DNA of 64,000 nt, taken from positions 113,636,615 to 113,700,614 of the forward strand of contig NW_023603184.1 in assembly GCF_014898055.3 (NCBI RefSeq), written 5' to 3'. The position numbers and the translations under genes were made by a program. The notes beneath the pieces were generated by a model. The model searched no databases and was not told the DNA's origin. It worked only from the letters and a program-made list of their open reading frames with translations. The DNA is from Talpa occidentalis (taxonomy: Eukaryota; Chordata; Mammalia; Eulipotyphla; Talpidae). Of this stretch, positions 10,335-21,760 are shown piece after piece (positions within the stretch are counted from its first letter, which is position 1; every line of letters starts with the position of its first letter).

Positions 10335-10769
10335 TGTAGGGTAGGAAAATGTCAGGCTTTTCTGCCCTTCCGCCATCAGGATAGATGATGGATCCTTGCG
10401 GTCCTGAATGCATGCCTGATGGTGGGCACCTGGAATAGGGTGTGGGCATAGGTAGATGGGATTCACCTGGGCTAAGACTGTGCTTTTAAGGGCGGCGTCA
10501 CGGGGACGCTAGCAGAAGCTGAGAAGCAGCAGAACGAACGGAAGAGCAGAGAAGCAGAGAGAACGCCAGAGAGCCCAGATAGAGTGAGGATTTGCTGGGG
10601 GCTGGGAGGACTGCCAGCCTCCAGGCCCCCCAGCACGCCTGCCTGCCATATGCCTGGTGAACCCCAATAAAAGCCTGAAAACCCGCGAGGTCTCCAGGAC
10701 TCTCTCCTCCTTTACCCCGTCTGCATGGGATCATAGAACACCTGCTCCGTGCCTATTCCTGACCTTACA
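10335..10769 (+). mobile_element. 3' LTR of the nested element
   Basis: 435-bp complete LTR, TGTAGGGTAGGAAAATGTC to CTGACCTTACA. It carries a TTTTAAG TATA-like box at 10484-10490, AATAAA at 10666-10671 and a U5. Its U3 start is used as reference for the solo LTRs at 4299-4712 and 5503-5933. Confidence 0.92.
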
Positions 10770-11122
10770 GGTGTGCACACATGTGAAGTGTGCACGCCTG
10801 AGCCTAGAGGCCAGAGATATTAGGGCGGTGTCACTCAGAGATGGAGGATGGCTACCAGAGGACATACTACAGAAGAGGCGAGACCAGGAGAGAACTCCAG
10901 AGAGACCTCAGAGAAAGGGTAAAGATTCGTGGGGGTCTGGGAGGTTCCACCGGCTGCCTCCTGCCCCCTATCCAGCCCGGGCTTGCCTTTCTGCCTGGTG
11001 TACCTGGTTTTCTGAGAGAGCATTAACGCCTGAAAAATCCACTGAGGGATGCTGTATACTCCTTTATCCATCTGCCAGAATCACTCGTGAACCTGCCTTG
11101 TGCTTGCTGGCACTACATGGGG

Positions 11123-11597
11123 CCACAGGCCAAGGAATGTTGACTGCTTCTGGAATCTGGAAAAAGGTAAGAAAATTATAATTTTAAAATATATATGTAA
11201 GCATTATAATTTGTTACAGTAGCAAGAGTATAAAATGCAGTATATATAAACATCTATTTCTAAATTTAATGTTATTACATTTTTCAACTATAAAAATGGT
11301 ATAAGAAGAGTACATGGTTAGTTCTACAAGTTAGAAGAGAGATATATACAGAATAATTTAGTAATTTTTCTTTTTCTCACTGTAGCATCAACCCCTAATA
11401 CTTTTGCTATCTTTACATAGACCTAAGTAAGCATGATCACATGTGGCTGTATATAGTTTATAATTAATGTAATTATATTAATTTATAGTTAATAGTTACA
11501 TTAATTTGTAGTTACACAAGCAAAAGATGGCATTATCTCTGCTTTTTGCATGTAACTATAAAATATGTCTCATTTCAGATGAACTGGTTTAATAAAC
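11123..11597. other. AT-rich interval, nothing recognised
   Basis: Short A/T-rich sequence with the imperfect repeats TATAATTAATGTAATTATAT and TTACATTAATTTGTAGTTAC near 11458-11515. No gene seen. Confidence 0.45.
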
Positions 11598-11614
11598 CCA
11601 ACTCACTACTTTTT

Positions 11615-11878
11615 TTTAAGATTTTATTTATTTATGCATACAAGATCTAGGGCGTAGGCCAGAGGTGTGGGGATTGAGAGGATTCACCAGAGACAGAGTG
11701 GGGAGCATAAGAGGAGGATTGACTGAAATACACTGCTGAGGGGAGTAGCAGGCGAAGCAGCCCATATGTTGCGCCATATGGGCTAGCTCCCTGGCTGGGG
11801 ATCAAACTCATGCTGCAGTGGCTGTGGATAGCTTCATAGTGCTGAGACTTAACCCCTTGTGCCACCAGGGAGGCCCCA
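11615..11878 (-). mobile_element. tRNA-derived SINE, older subfamily
   Basis: Antisense copy with a 17-bp TSD, CCAACTCACTACTTTTT, at 11598-11614 and 11879-11895. The older-type head reads CTTAACCCCTTGTGCCACCA on the plus strand. Confidence 0.93.
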
Positions 11879-11895
11879 CCAACTCACTACTTTTT

Positions 11896-14854
11896 ATAGC
11901 TTTGGATTTTTTCAGTGTTGATATATAATGTAATCATCTTGTTGATGAATATTCATGTTTCTAGTTTCCTTTTGAGGGGTATACAGTGCAACAGTGAATA
12001 TCCTCTTATGTACATTTCTATATATGCTAACTTTTATATTTATATGATCAATTTACCAAATGTGAATGCTGAATTTCAATTATTTTTAGTCTAGTAGTTG
12101 TAGGCCAAGTATATTATCAGCTGTAACAAAGATAACCTCACTTTACATATTAACTTTGTAATTTCTACTATATGTAGGATTTCAGTTATTAGTATGCAAA
12201 AAAGAAATTAACAATGTTTTATTATGTTATCCCCAAGTACAAAGTATTGAAAAACACATCAAAAATGAGAGACCATGCAAAGGTGGGCAGGTCACACAAG
12301 AAAGCAAAGGACTTTCTGAAACTCTAAGATTACCTTAGGGTATAGCTCCAATTATCAATCTCTAGCCACCATTTTAAAAAATTAATTCCCTATAGGATTC
12401 AGTTAAAAGACATTCTAATTCTTCAGTGGAAGTTGGAAGCAAGAAGTAATGGGTTAAAAAACTGGGTTATAAAATTTAAGTTAACTTAAATATAGGGCTA
12501 CCCCTCTAGAACAGGTGTCAAACAAGTTACGGTATCCAAGTAAACGAAAATTTAACAGGTTCAGATCTGGGAGTAAGACACAGTAGTCATGGCTCCTAGA
12601 ACACTTGGAAGGGAGATAATAGTTAAATAATGACATAAAGGATCTGCAAAATAAAATAGTGGAGTTAGAAAAGGATTTTAAACTATAGTCATTTGCAGTA
12701 ATTTTTTCTATCCTAAGCAATTCTTTTATCCCTATTAATTTCTGTGACCTTGGATGAGATCTTTGATAGATCTCCTACTTTGTATAGTTCTCACAGAGAG
12801 TAAGTTCTTGGTTCCTTCCTAATCATGATAAAAGGCTCATTTCTATGATCAAAATACTTTATGCCACATTATAGGCAAAACGACAAACTTAAGTATGAGT
12901 TAAGTCACTCTTCTATTGTTCATTTTCATTTCAGATGGAAGTTTGCAGTAGGAGTGGGGTTATGTGATATGTTCCTAAGACCCTGCTCATTTGATTTGGG
13001 TTGGAGCATGTATTTCTATATGCCCTAATATGCCTCTTTCAGCTCACTGGCAACCATCTCCAAAAAAAATTTTTCTTCCTGTTTTCCAATGTATAATGTG
13101 TCTCTCCAATTCCTTTTAAAAGTGAGTTGAGTAAAAATCTAACCTTAGTCAAAGCTTATTTATAGACAGTCCCACTAAGGTGGTCTGGTATTCTAGTATG
13201 TTAAAATAGTTGGCACCTACTGTCCTGGACTTCAGTAGAAACTGAGACAGCAACAGTGTCATTTAATATTCTATTACGAGGGTCAGATTTGTAGGTTCTG
13301 GAAAAGTGCATAGCCAGAGGCTAAAGCTGTAGAAAATGAGAATCAGGACTGAGACTTGGTGTGGCTGGCAAGAACAGAGCATAAGAGGGGCATATTGGTC
13401 AAATAGACTGACATTTAATGCAGATTTCCAAAAGAGGTCATATAATAAGAATTTGGGATAAAAGGTAGCTGTAAATCCTGGACTAATAGCTGGTCTGGCA
13501 AGAAAAACCAGCAGGCTGGTATCCAGGCTGCATATGGCATATGCTACCTACTGTTTGTTAATATATTAAGTATCTTTCTATTGCTTCAAGCATTTTATGT
13601 GTTGGGTGGGTCTCTTCTCAGGTTTTAATGACATGTGTTATGCACCCGGATTTTTCAAGGTGCTGAGGGAATGAGGATAAGCTCCTGCTCTTGGGGAATT
13701 CTGTCTAAAGTAAAAGCTCTCTGAAATGAGGCAAAAGTTGCTATTTTGCTATTTTGTGTTTATCCTCTTTGATGTTTATTTGTTCCTGTCATAGTTATAC
13801 ACACCTTCAACTTAAAGGAAATAGGGAGACAGAACTGGTTAAACAGAATTCTACCCTTTGTTAAGGCTTAGGGGAGATTTGCGTAAGATTTTGGAAACAA
13901 AATGGAGTGTATTATCAGGGAACATGAACCACCAATGCACCCATCGGTATGAATAATGACTATTTCTCAAATTATAATTTATTAAGTAATTGAATCACAA
14001 AAACTTTGTTTTTATCTCTCAAAAGTCTCAGGTTTTAAGAGAAAAAAGTGCTTTCTTGTCTTAGCCTTCTTAGATTTCAACGTATCCTGTTTTAGTGTTT
14101 GCTTTTTTCTAGACCAGCCTGTGGCAGACTGCCAGCTGCAATCTGAAAGAAATCAGTCACAGTCTTTGGTGTATTAAGAATATGTTCATATTATAGATTT
14201 CCTCTTAGGATATCTCAGATCACCATTCCTAAGCCAAGTTTAAAACAATTTGCATAATACTTTGAATATGGAGATTTCATGGAGGCAAAGACACCAATCT
14301 GTTTTTTGTTGCTGTTATTAAATGGGTTTAATTTTATTGAGTATGTAGGTGATTCTGTTTTTGAGTCTCTCCGATTTGAAATATTATTACTGAGTAATTA
14401 AGAATTTTAATTTTTTCCTAAAATTAGCATTTTGCATATCAATATACATTTTTTAAAGTTAAATTCTCTGGGTGGCAAAAATAGGAACAGAACACAGGGT
14501 AATTCAGTACCAAGGTTAGAGACGGAGAGTGAATTTCTTCATTTCCATTTTTGTAAATAAAACTTATAAATCTTTAAGATTCAATGGGATGTAACCCAAT
14601 CATCTAATTTTACAGATCAGGGTATTATAGCCTATAATGAATGGGGATTAAATCTTGACTTGCTCAAATAGATTTTGGAATATTATTAATATTCAGAATC
14701 ACTTTTATAAGAGTGGAAGCTAGAGATTGTCATGAAAATTTTTAAAAAATGTGGCATTGTTTAACAGATTTTTGTGCATTAATTAAGTAGCCTACCACTT
14801 TGCTAATTCTAGTAGCTTTCCATGGGAATCTTTGGGATTTTCAATGTATTTGAA
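11896..14854. other. Long unassigned AT-rich interval
   Basis: About 3 kb with no ORF beyond about 80 codons, no RNA gene and no repeat I can name. Anciently decayed repeats may be present. Confidence 0.45.
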
Positions 14855-16196
14855 AAATAGTGAGTTTACTTTTTATTTTCCAAATTGGAGAACTTGCTTA
14901 TCCTTTTCTACTCTAATTGTTCTGCTAGGAATTCCAATAATAAATTGGATAGTAGTGATGAAAGTGGACAGCTTTGTCTTGATCCTGATCTTAGTGTTTT
15001 GCCACTGAGTATGTTGGCTGTTGAATTTGTTATCAATGTCATTTTTTTTGTTGAGGTACATTCTTTCTATATCTATTTTGTTGAGGGTTTTTACCATAAA
15101 AGAATATTCAATCCTGTCATATGCTTTTTCTGCATTTATTGAGATGATGAAATGATTTTTGTCTTTTTGTTGATGTGGTATATCATGTTTATTGACTTGT
15201 GCTGAACCATCCTTGCATCTGTAGAATAAATCCCATTTGATCACAGTATATGATTCTTTTAATATATTATTGAATTCAGTTGGGAAGCATTTTGTTGAGG
15301 CTTTTTGCATGTATGTTCATCAGTGATATTAGTCTGTAGTTTTCTTATTTTGGATGTATTTTCAGGCTTTCAAATCAAGGTAAAGTTGACTTCACAGGAT
15401 GTATTTGAAAGTTTCACTTCCTTCTCAAATTTATAGAAGATTATGAGAATTCTAGGTATTAATTCTTCCCTGAAAGTTTGGTAGGATTCACTAATGAAGC
15501 TCTCTGGTCCTGGGTTTTTGGTTATTGATTGGCTTCTGATACTCAGTTTTGCTACTTTTGATATTCTGATTTTGTATTTATTCCTGATTGTCTTGGAAAT
15601 GTTGCTAAGAATATTATTCTTTTTTTCGAGATTGTCCAATTTGTTGCTATATAATTGTTCATAATACTCCTTTAGGATATCTTGTATTTCTTATAATGTC
15701 TGTTGTAACTTCTCTTTCAATTTTGTGTTTTTCTGTGTTTTATGTTTTGTTTTGTGAGCCTTGTTAAAGGTTTGGCTAATGATTTTCAAAGATTCAGTTC
15801 TTGATTTTTGTGGATCTTTGGATTGTCATATCTATTTTGTTAATTTCTATTCTGATGTTATTGGCTTCTGTCTATGGAGTCTGGTTTTTCTTTTTCTAAT
15901 TTCTTTAAGAATGAGATTAGGCTTTTTGGTGATTATTTTTGTTTCCTGAGATAGGCCTGTATTACTACCAACTTTCCTTTTTTTTTTTTTACTGCTTTTG
16001 CTGGAACACATAGGTTGTGAAACACTTTCTAGTTTATTTTTTGATTTCACCTTTGATTTCTTTATTAACCAGTAGTAGCTAAAAAAACATTTTCATTCTT
16101 CACAAATTCATGGTTTCTCCCCTTCTTTTGCTTGATTTCTAGTTTATCTCATCATGATCCAGAGCGATGCTTGATATTTCAATATTCAAATTTTTT

Positions 16197-16204
16197 TAAA
16201 AATT

Positions 16205-16235
<31 letters not shown>

Positions 16236-16488
16236 TACATACAAGCACTGGGTACAGTCAGAAGCACAGGAGGGTGAGAGAATTCACCAGAGCCAGGGTA
16301 GGGAGCAGAGCAGGCAGAAGGACCGAAGTACACCGCTGAGGGGAGCAGCAGGCGGCAGGAGAGGTCTACGCGCCATGCAGGACCCTCCTCTGGTGGCCGG
16401 GGAGCAGCCGGGGATGGAACTGGTGCTGCAGAGGCTGCGGGCAGCTTCACAACCCAGCGCTCAACCACTGCGCCACCGGGGAGGCCCG
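16197..16488 (-). mobile_element. tRNA-derived SINE, younger subfamily
   Basis: Antisense copy with the younger-type head (CTCAACCACTGCGCCACCGG) and a long (ATTT)n tail. A 17-bp TSD, CAATATTCAAATTTTTT, lies at 16180-16196 and 16489-16505. It inserted into the left target-site copy of the next SINE. Confidence 0.93.
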
Positions 16489-16505
16489 CAATATTCAAAT
16501 TTTTT

Positions 16506-16773
16506 AAAGATTTATTTATTTATTTATTTATACAAGAACCGGGCTACAGGCCAGATTCATTAGAGGGTGAGAGGATTGACCAGAGACAGAGCAGGGAGCA
16601 GAACAGGCAGACTAAATGAAATACACTGCTGAGGGGAGCAGCGGGCATGACAGGAGAGGTCTGCCGCACCATGTGAGAACCTTGCCCATCAGCCAGGATC
16701 GAACCGGCACTGCAGAGGCTGTGGACAGCTTCACAGCACTGCACTCAACTGCCTATACCACCAGGGGAGGCCC
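16506..16773 (-). mobile_element. tRNA-derived SINE, intermediate form
   Basis: Antisense copy directly following the previous SINE. Its right flank (CACTATTCAAAATTTTTT from 16776) is a diverged version of the target repeated at 16180 and 16489, so three copies of one target bracket two SINEs. Part of its body is rearranged (CCAGATTCATTAGAGGGTGA). Confidence 0.9.
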
Positions 16774-17059
16774 TCACTATTCAAAATTTTTTGAGTATTG
16801 TTTTGTGTTCCAATATATGGTCTACCCTTAAGAATGTTTGTGAACACTTGAAAAGGATGTGCATTCTGGTGTTTTGGGATGGAATGTTCTATAAATATCA
16901 AGTTCATCTTTCTAAATTGTTGTTTAAGGCCATTATTATTTTGGTGATTCTCTGTCCAGGTGTTTTGTCAATTGCTGTAAATTGGGTGCTAAAGTCCTCT
17001 ACTATAATATTGTGCTGTGCTGTGGCTAATGTTTCCCACTGGGTCTGTTAACATTTACC

Positions 17060-17079
17060 ATATATATATATATATATAT
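17060..17079. repeat. (TA)n run at the L1 inversion junction
   Basis: About 20 bp of TA repeats lie precisely between the minus-strand and plus-strand L1 segments. Confidence 0.9.
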
Positions 17080-18666
17080 CAAAGACAGGACCTATACACT
17101 GAAAACTGTAAAGTGTTGCTGAAAAGAATAGAAGACACAGTGATAGAAAAGTATTCCATGCTCTGGCTTGGAAGAATCAACATTGTTACTATAGAATCTA
17201 AAAGAATATACAGATTCAATGCAATCACTATCAAAATCTGAATGCTATTCTTCATAGAAATAGAACAAAAAAATCATAAAATTTATTTGGAACAACACAA
17301 GACCCTGAATAGCAAAAACACTCCTGAGGCGGGATAAAGAAAAAAAATGTATCATATTCTTTGACTTCAAAGTATACTACAAAGTAATAGTAATGAAAAC
17401 AGCCTAGTATTGGAATAAAAACAGACACACAAAGCAATGGAACAGAATTGAGAGCCCAGGAATAAACCATACACATATGGAACAATAAGCTATAACAAAA
17501 GAGCCAAAAGTTGGCAAAAGAACATGAAAGTCTTTTCAATAAGTGGTGTTGGAAATACTGGACAGCCACATGAAAAGGATGAAAAAAAGACCATTATCTC
17601 ATACCATACACTAAAAATGAATTCCAAATGGATTAAAAACTTGGATGTAAGACCTGAAACCCTAAAATACATAGAAGAAAACATAGGTGATGATGTTTTT
17701 TGTCATTAGCCTTAGAGATGAATTTGGATATTTGACTCCAATGGCAAGAAGAAACAAAGGAAAAATAAACAAATGGAACTACATCAAACAAAAGCTTCTG
17801 CATAGCAAATAAAACTTGCATTAAAACAAAAAAAATCTTGTTAAATAGAAGATATTTGTACATTATAGTGTGACAGGGCATTAATATCCAAAATATATGA
17901 AAAAACTTTTAATACTAAACAATAAAAAACTTACAACCCAATCAAAAAACTGGACAAAGGATCTGAATAGCCATTTCTCCAGGACATAGAGATGGTCAAA
18001 GGGTACATGAACTGATGTTCATCATCTCTTATTAGAGAAATACAAATTAAAACAATGAGATAATATTTCACACCTATGAGAATGTCTATTATTGAAAAGA
18101 GAAGAAACAAGTGTTGGAGAAGATGTAGAGAGAGTACATACTGCTGGTTGCAATGTAAATTGGTACTGCCACTATGAAAAAAGTATGGAGATTGCTCAAA
18201 AAGTAGAATCCCATATAATGCAGTTATCCCATTTCTAGTATTTGCCTAAAAATACATAAACACCAATTTGAAGCGATATATACACTTCCAAGTTTATTGC
18301 AGTTATATTTATTCCAATAATTGGAGACAACCTAAGTGTCCATTGACTGATGAATGAAGGTGGTATATATACACAATGAAAAACTATTCAGCAATAAAAA
18401 ATAGATGAAATCTTGCTATTTGCAACAATATGGATGAAACTAGAAGGAATTATTAGTGAAATAGGTCAAATGGAGAAAGAAATAAGTATTATTTCAGTCT
18501 GATGTTGTATATAGAGAAAATAAACAGGTGAACTAAATAAACTTTTGGACTATAGAACCAATTAGTAATTACCAGAGGAGAAGGGACAACATGGACAGGT
18601 AAATTGGGACAAAAGTGACAATTATATGGTGAATTATGGAATGAACTTTTAGTAGTGAACTAAATG

Positions 18667-18669
<3 letters not shown>
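17080..18669 (+). mobile_element. Old L1, 3' segment in sense
   Basis: Plus-strand continuation of L1 ORF2 from the region after the reverse-transcriptase core. Broken frames read GRINIVTIESKRIYRFNAIT, NSKWIKNLDVRPETLKYIEE and then the C-terminus and 3' UTR up to about 18669. There are many stops and frameshifts, so it is an inactive old copy. With 14855-17059 it forms an L1 carrying a 5' inversion. Confidence 0.88.

Positions 18670-18701
<32 letters not shown>
18670..18701. repeat. (TA)n microsatellite
   Basis: About 32 bp of uninterrupted TA repeats at the end of the L1 3' segment. Confidence 0.95.
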
Positions 18702-18704
<3 letters not shown>

Positions 18705-18714
18705 TTTGACTTTC

Positions 18715-18990
18715 TTTTTTTTAAATATTTATTTTAAATTGTGCATACACAAGCTGGGGTGTAGGCCAGAGGTGTGGTGGAGGGTGTGAGAGGATTCACC
18801 AGAGACAGAGTGGGGGGCAGAACAGGTGGACTGGCTGAAATACACTACTGAGGGAAGCGGGGGAAGTCAGGAGAGGTCTGCTGCACCATGTAGGTCAGCT
18901 CCCTGGCTGGGGATCAAACTTGTGCTGCAGAGGCTGCTGATAGCATCATAGTGCTGAGACTTAACTCCTTGCGCCACCAAGGAGGCTCCT
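18715..18990 (-). mobile_element. tRNA-derived SINE, older subfamily
   Basis: Antisense copy with older head (CTTAACTCCTTGCGCCACCA). Target ACATTTTGACTTTC at 18701-18714 corresponds to ACATGTTGATTTTC at the far right of the following SINE (19270-19283), with diverged bases. Confidence 0.88.
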
Positions 18991-19005
18991 ACACATGTTG
19001 ATTTT

Positions 19006-19268
19006 TTTTTTTTTAAGATTTATTTATTTATATAAGCACTGGGTACAGTCAGAAGTGTGGGAGGGTGAGAGGATTCACCAGAGCCAGAGTGGGGAACAGA
19101 ACAGGCAGACTGATGAGAAGTACACTGCTGTGGGTAGCAGCGGGTGGCAGGAGAGGTCTGTCCCACCATGTGGGACCCTCACCAATGGCCAGGGATCAAA
19201 GTGGCGCTGCAGAGGCTGTGGGCAGCTTTGCAACCCAGTGCTCAACCACTGCGCCACCGAGGAGGCCC
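19006..19268 (-). mobile_element. tRNA-derived SINE, younger subfamily
   Basis: Antisense copy with a perfect 14-bp TSD, CACATGTTGATTTT, at 18992-19005 and 19269-19282. It landed in the right target duplication of the older SINE before it, giving a tandem pair. Confidence 0.93.
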
Positions 19269-19282
19269 CACATGTTGATTTT

Positions 19283-21094
19283 CAGTGATGTATATCCAAA
19301 ACTTACTTAATGATACTTCAATAAAAAAAGCACATATATTAATGTGTGCCCATTTTTAAATAAACTATTTTTTAGTAGTGTGATATTTGATTTGAGTACT
19401 ATTGGTTTTCTATGTGAAAAAAAAAAACCCTCATTTTTTCTCTCCACTACAGTATTATCTTAGATAAAATATTTCTTTTTTTTTTTTTAGATAAAATATT
19501 TCTGAAAGAAACCATACAGTCTAATTATTTCACCACTAGAATAGGAATCAAGGACACAATGTTCCATATAGACATATGACAACACCTGCTATTTGATTAG
19601 GAATATAATAATGACACAAAGAGCTGAACAAGAATACTGCCTTGAACTTATGGCTAACAGTACTAGGTTGCAGTCCTTCACCAGGCGATGATCCACATGA
19701 GCAAACAGATAAATGAAAAAGATGGACAATGAAGAAAAGACTAATTTATTGACCTGGCCCTGAAATTAACATCTGGTTATTTGTATCATTTGCTTAAAAC
19801 AGATGCGGAGTCTGATAATTTACCATATTCTATCTTTTTTCAATTGCCTTTTGATTTTTTTTTTCTAACTCAAATATTGCTCTTTGCAAAAGAGGAAAGT
19901 GGGAAGCTACACTGTTATTTCTTTTGATCACAATGGTAATCATTCTTCTAATTTCACTCATATTTCACATATCCTCAAGTACAAAGATCTTTAATGCATT
20001 GCATGGAAGTGTGACAGTTTTATGTAATTCAAGATTTTAAGAGTACTGGAAAATTCTAAATACTTTTATCCCCTGCTATTGTAAATGCTGTCATCTTTGC
20101 TATTTTGTCTTTGTGACAGTTACCAATACTGTGTGCTTTGAGTTAATATAGAGTGATTTTCTTTCAAGCCTCTGAAAGTTCCAAAGTATGAATACAGAAA
20201 GAAAAATATAAATACAATGGGAATATTTTTACCTGGCTATTTCACATACAAAGAGAAAATGAATATATTTAAGGAGCTGGAACAGTTTTTAAAGATACCT
20301 TATTGAAATACTTTATGTCTCCAAGACAATTTTACTTCAATAATCAATACAAGTGAAAAAAAATCTTGACAGTACATTGTGGTTCTGAAATCTAAAGTCA
20401 TTATTTGAAGTAGTTGTCACAATATCTTTTAGCATTTTGAGACCCATAGTAATAGATCACAAGATTTGTCTGAGGATGCACTGGTTTAACTATCAGGGAG
20501 CTGTGACTTTGCAGGGAAAGACAATTCTCATTGTACATATAAACATAATGCTCCTCTAAAACTCTTTAAAGAAATATCTGAAACAAAAATAATTGTTTTT
20601 AAAAGTACTTATCTGTATTATCTTCTCCACATACAGTTTCTTCAAGTTTGGGAATACTTTTGCACTTGAGAATAATTGAACTTGGTTTCCAGATGAGAAA
20701 TTTGAGTAACAGAAGTCTAAAAAATTGTCTAACCAAAATCATGTCATATAAAGGCAGATTCAGAACTGTGTGTTGTTTGCCTGACTGCAAATTTGAGAGT
20801 TGCATGAAGCAGATGGATGTGGGACAATTTTTACCTCCATTGTTTCAAGAAAAGTGTTGAATATATACTCTATCATTTTCTCCCGAGATTTAAATATTTT
20901 CCTCTATTTTCGGTACAGTTGTAGATAAGCCACAAGCACAGGTCCTACATAAGGTGTAATGATTAGCAGTAAGGAATCTAACTTGAATTCTGTGCTTTGC
21001 TCCCATTCAATCAGTCACTAAAACCTAGAAAGCCCACCTCTTTATGTCAATGCTATTTTATTTGTATGACTCTAGTCAAAATCATCATCTTTGG
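19283..21094. other. Unassigned AT-rich interval
   Basis: No gene. A possible, very diverged antisense MIR lies around 20690-20790 (AGATGAGAAATTTGAGTAAC), too weak to call. A 17-bp direct repeat (TTAGATAAAATATTTCT) occurs around 19460-19503. Confidence 0.4.
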
Positions 21095-21760
21095 GCTGGA
21101 TATTAATAACAGTCTTCTCATTCTTCTCCCTGTTCATGTTCTTGCCACCTCCACTGTGTTTTAAAGGTTAAAAAGAAAAAAAAATTTAAGGGGTAAATTG
21201 GAACATGTCAATCTTCTGTTTGAAAGTCTTCAATATCTTTCCAATCTGCTTGAAATAAAATCATAATTTCTTATTTCGGTAGACACATTCCTTTATCCTT
21301 TACATGGTATTTGGCTATCTGTATCCATGCCTTTGTGTCATATCATTCTCCTTAACATAGTCTTAATTTAAGCACACTTGTTCTCTTTCCTATATGCCAA
21401 GTTTTGTCGTGTCTTATGAATTTGTATGCTATTTCTTCCTGGAAGTTTCGAGCTCATCTGGTTGGTTACTTTTTAAGTTTTCCCCATGAGTTCTTACCTT
21501 AAATGAGGATTTCTTTGATTATCTAAAATAGGTTTCAGTCCCATTATGCTTTTTATTAGTAACATTTAAAAGCAATCTGTCATTTCATACAAGTTTTGTT
21601 TTAATTTATTTGTAATAATATTCTACCCTAATAAACTCCTTATGTTCTTTAAAGTAAAGACCATGTGTTTTGGTTCCCCTATACCCTCTGCCTTTAATTC
21701 TAAAGAAGGCACAGTATTGGAATTCAGTTGAACAGACTGAATAAAGTCACCATAGTAATC
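21095..21760 (+). mobile_element. L2 LINE 3' region (ancient)
   Basis: Reading plus-strand, the order of motifs matches the L2 3' region: AACAGTCTTCTCATTCTTCT, then GAAAGTCTTCAATATCTTTCC (the cctcCAATGGCTTCCCATtg part of L2), CCTTTGTGTC and TATGCTATTTCTTCCTGGAA, then CCCTCTGCCTTTAATTCTAAAG, CACAGTATTGG and GAACAGACTGAATAAA. It is strongly diverged. Confidence 0.65.

Larger units (their letters stand above)
8518..10769 (+). mobile_element. Non-autonomous LTR element, U5 at both ends
   Basis: A 2252-bp element flanked by a perfect 5-bp TSD, GGTGT, at 8513-8517 and 10770-10774. Order: inverted U5/R segment (8518-8628), R-proximal loop (8629-8715), sense R-U5 (8716-8826), PBS-like site, interior (8827-10334) and a complete 3' LTR (10335-10769). 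The left end therefore reads TGTAATGTCAGGAATGGCCA, the reverse complement of a U5 end, instead of a U3 start. There is no recognisable gag, protease or pol. The short interior and 5-bp TSD resemble MaLR-like elements, but the class is unproven. Confidence 0.9.
8405..11117 (+). mobile_element. Older solo LTR, split by a younger ERV
   Basis: The outer element. Its left part is 8405-8517 (starts TGTAGGGTAAGTG) and its right part 10770-11117 (ends CTGGCACTACA). A perfect 5-bp TSD, TGGGG, flanks it at 8400-8404 and 11118-11122. Joined, it is about 456 bp. It is related to the inner LTR: both start TGTAGGGTA, both have the TTAGGGCGGTGTCAC-type motif, and both end in a U5 with CTCCTTTA and CCTGCC blocks. 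A 174-codon frame crosses the inner LTR and this one, but it is not a gene. Confidence 0.88.
14855..17059 (-). mobile_element. Old L1, inverted 5' segment
   Basis: Antisense ORF2 sequence of an older L1. Translated on the minus strand, 16775-17059 reads the endonuclease region (frame fragments like NAHPFQVFTNILKGRPYIGT) and 14873-15310 reads the reverse-transcriptase region (HFIISINAEKAYDRIEYSFM). The frame is broken in many places. It abuts the plus-strand 3' segment of what is probably the same L1 at 17080. Two SINEs (16197-16488 and 16506-16773) interrupt it. Confidence 0.85.

Noticed and set aside
10657..11181. 174-codon frame on the plus strand
   Set aside because: It runs from the inner LTR through the TSD into the older LTR; composition and position explain it, with no known protein domain.
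20690..20790. Antisense MIR fragment
   Set aside because: Only one weak motif matches; divergence is too high to support a call.
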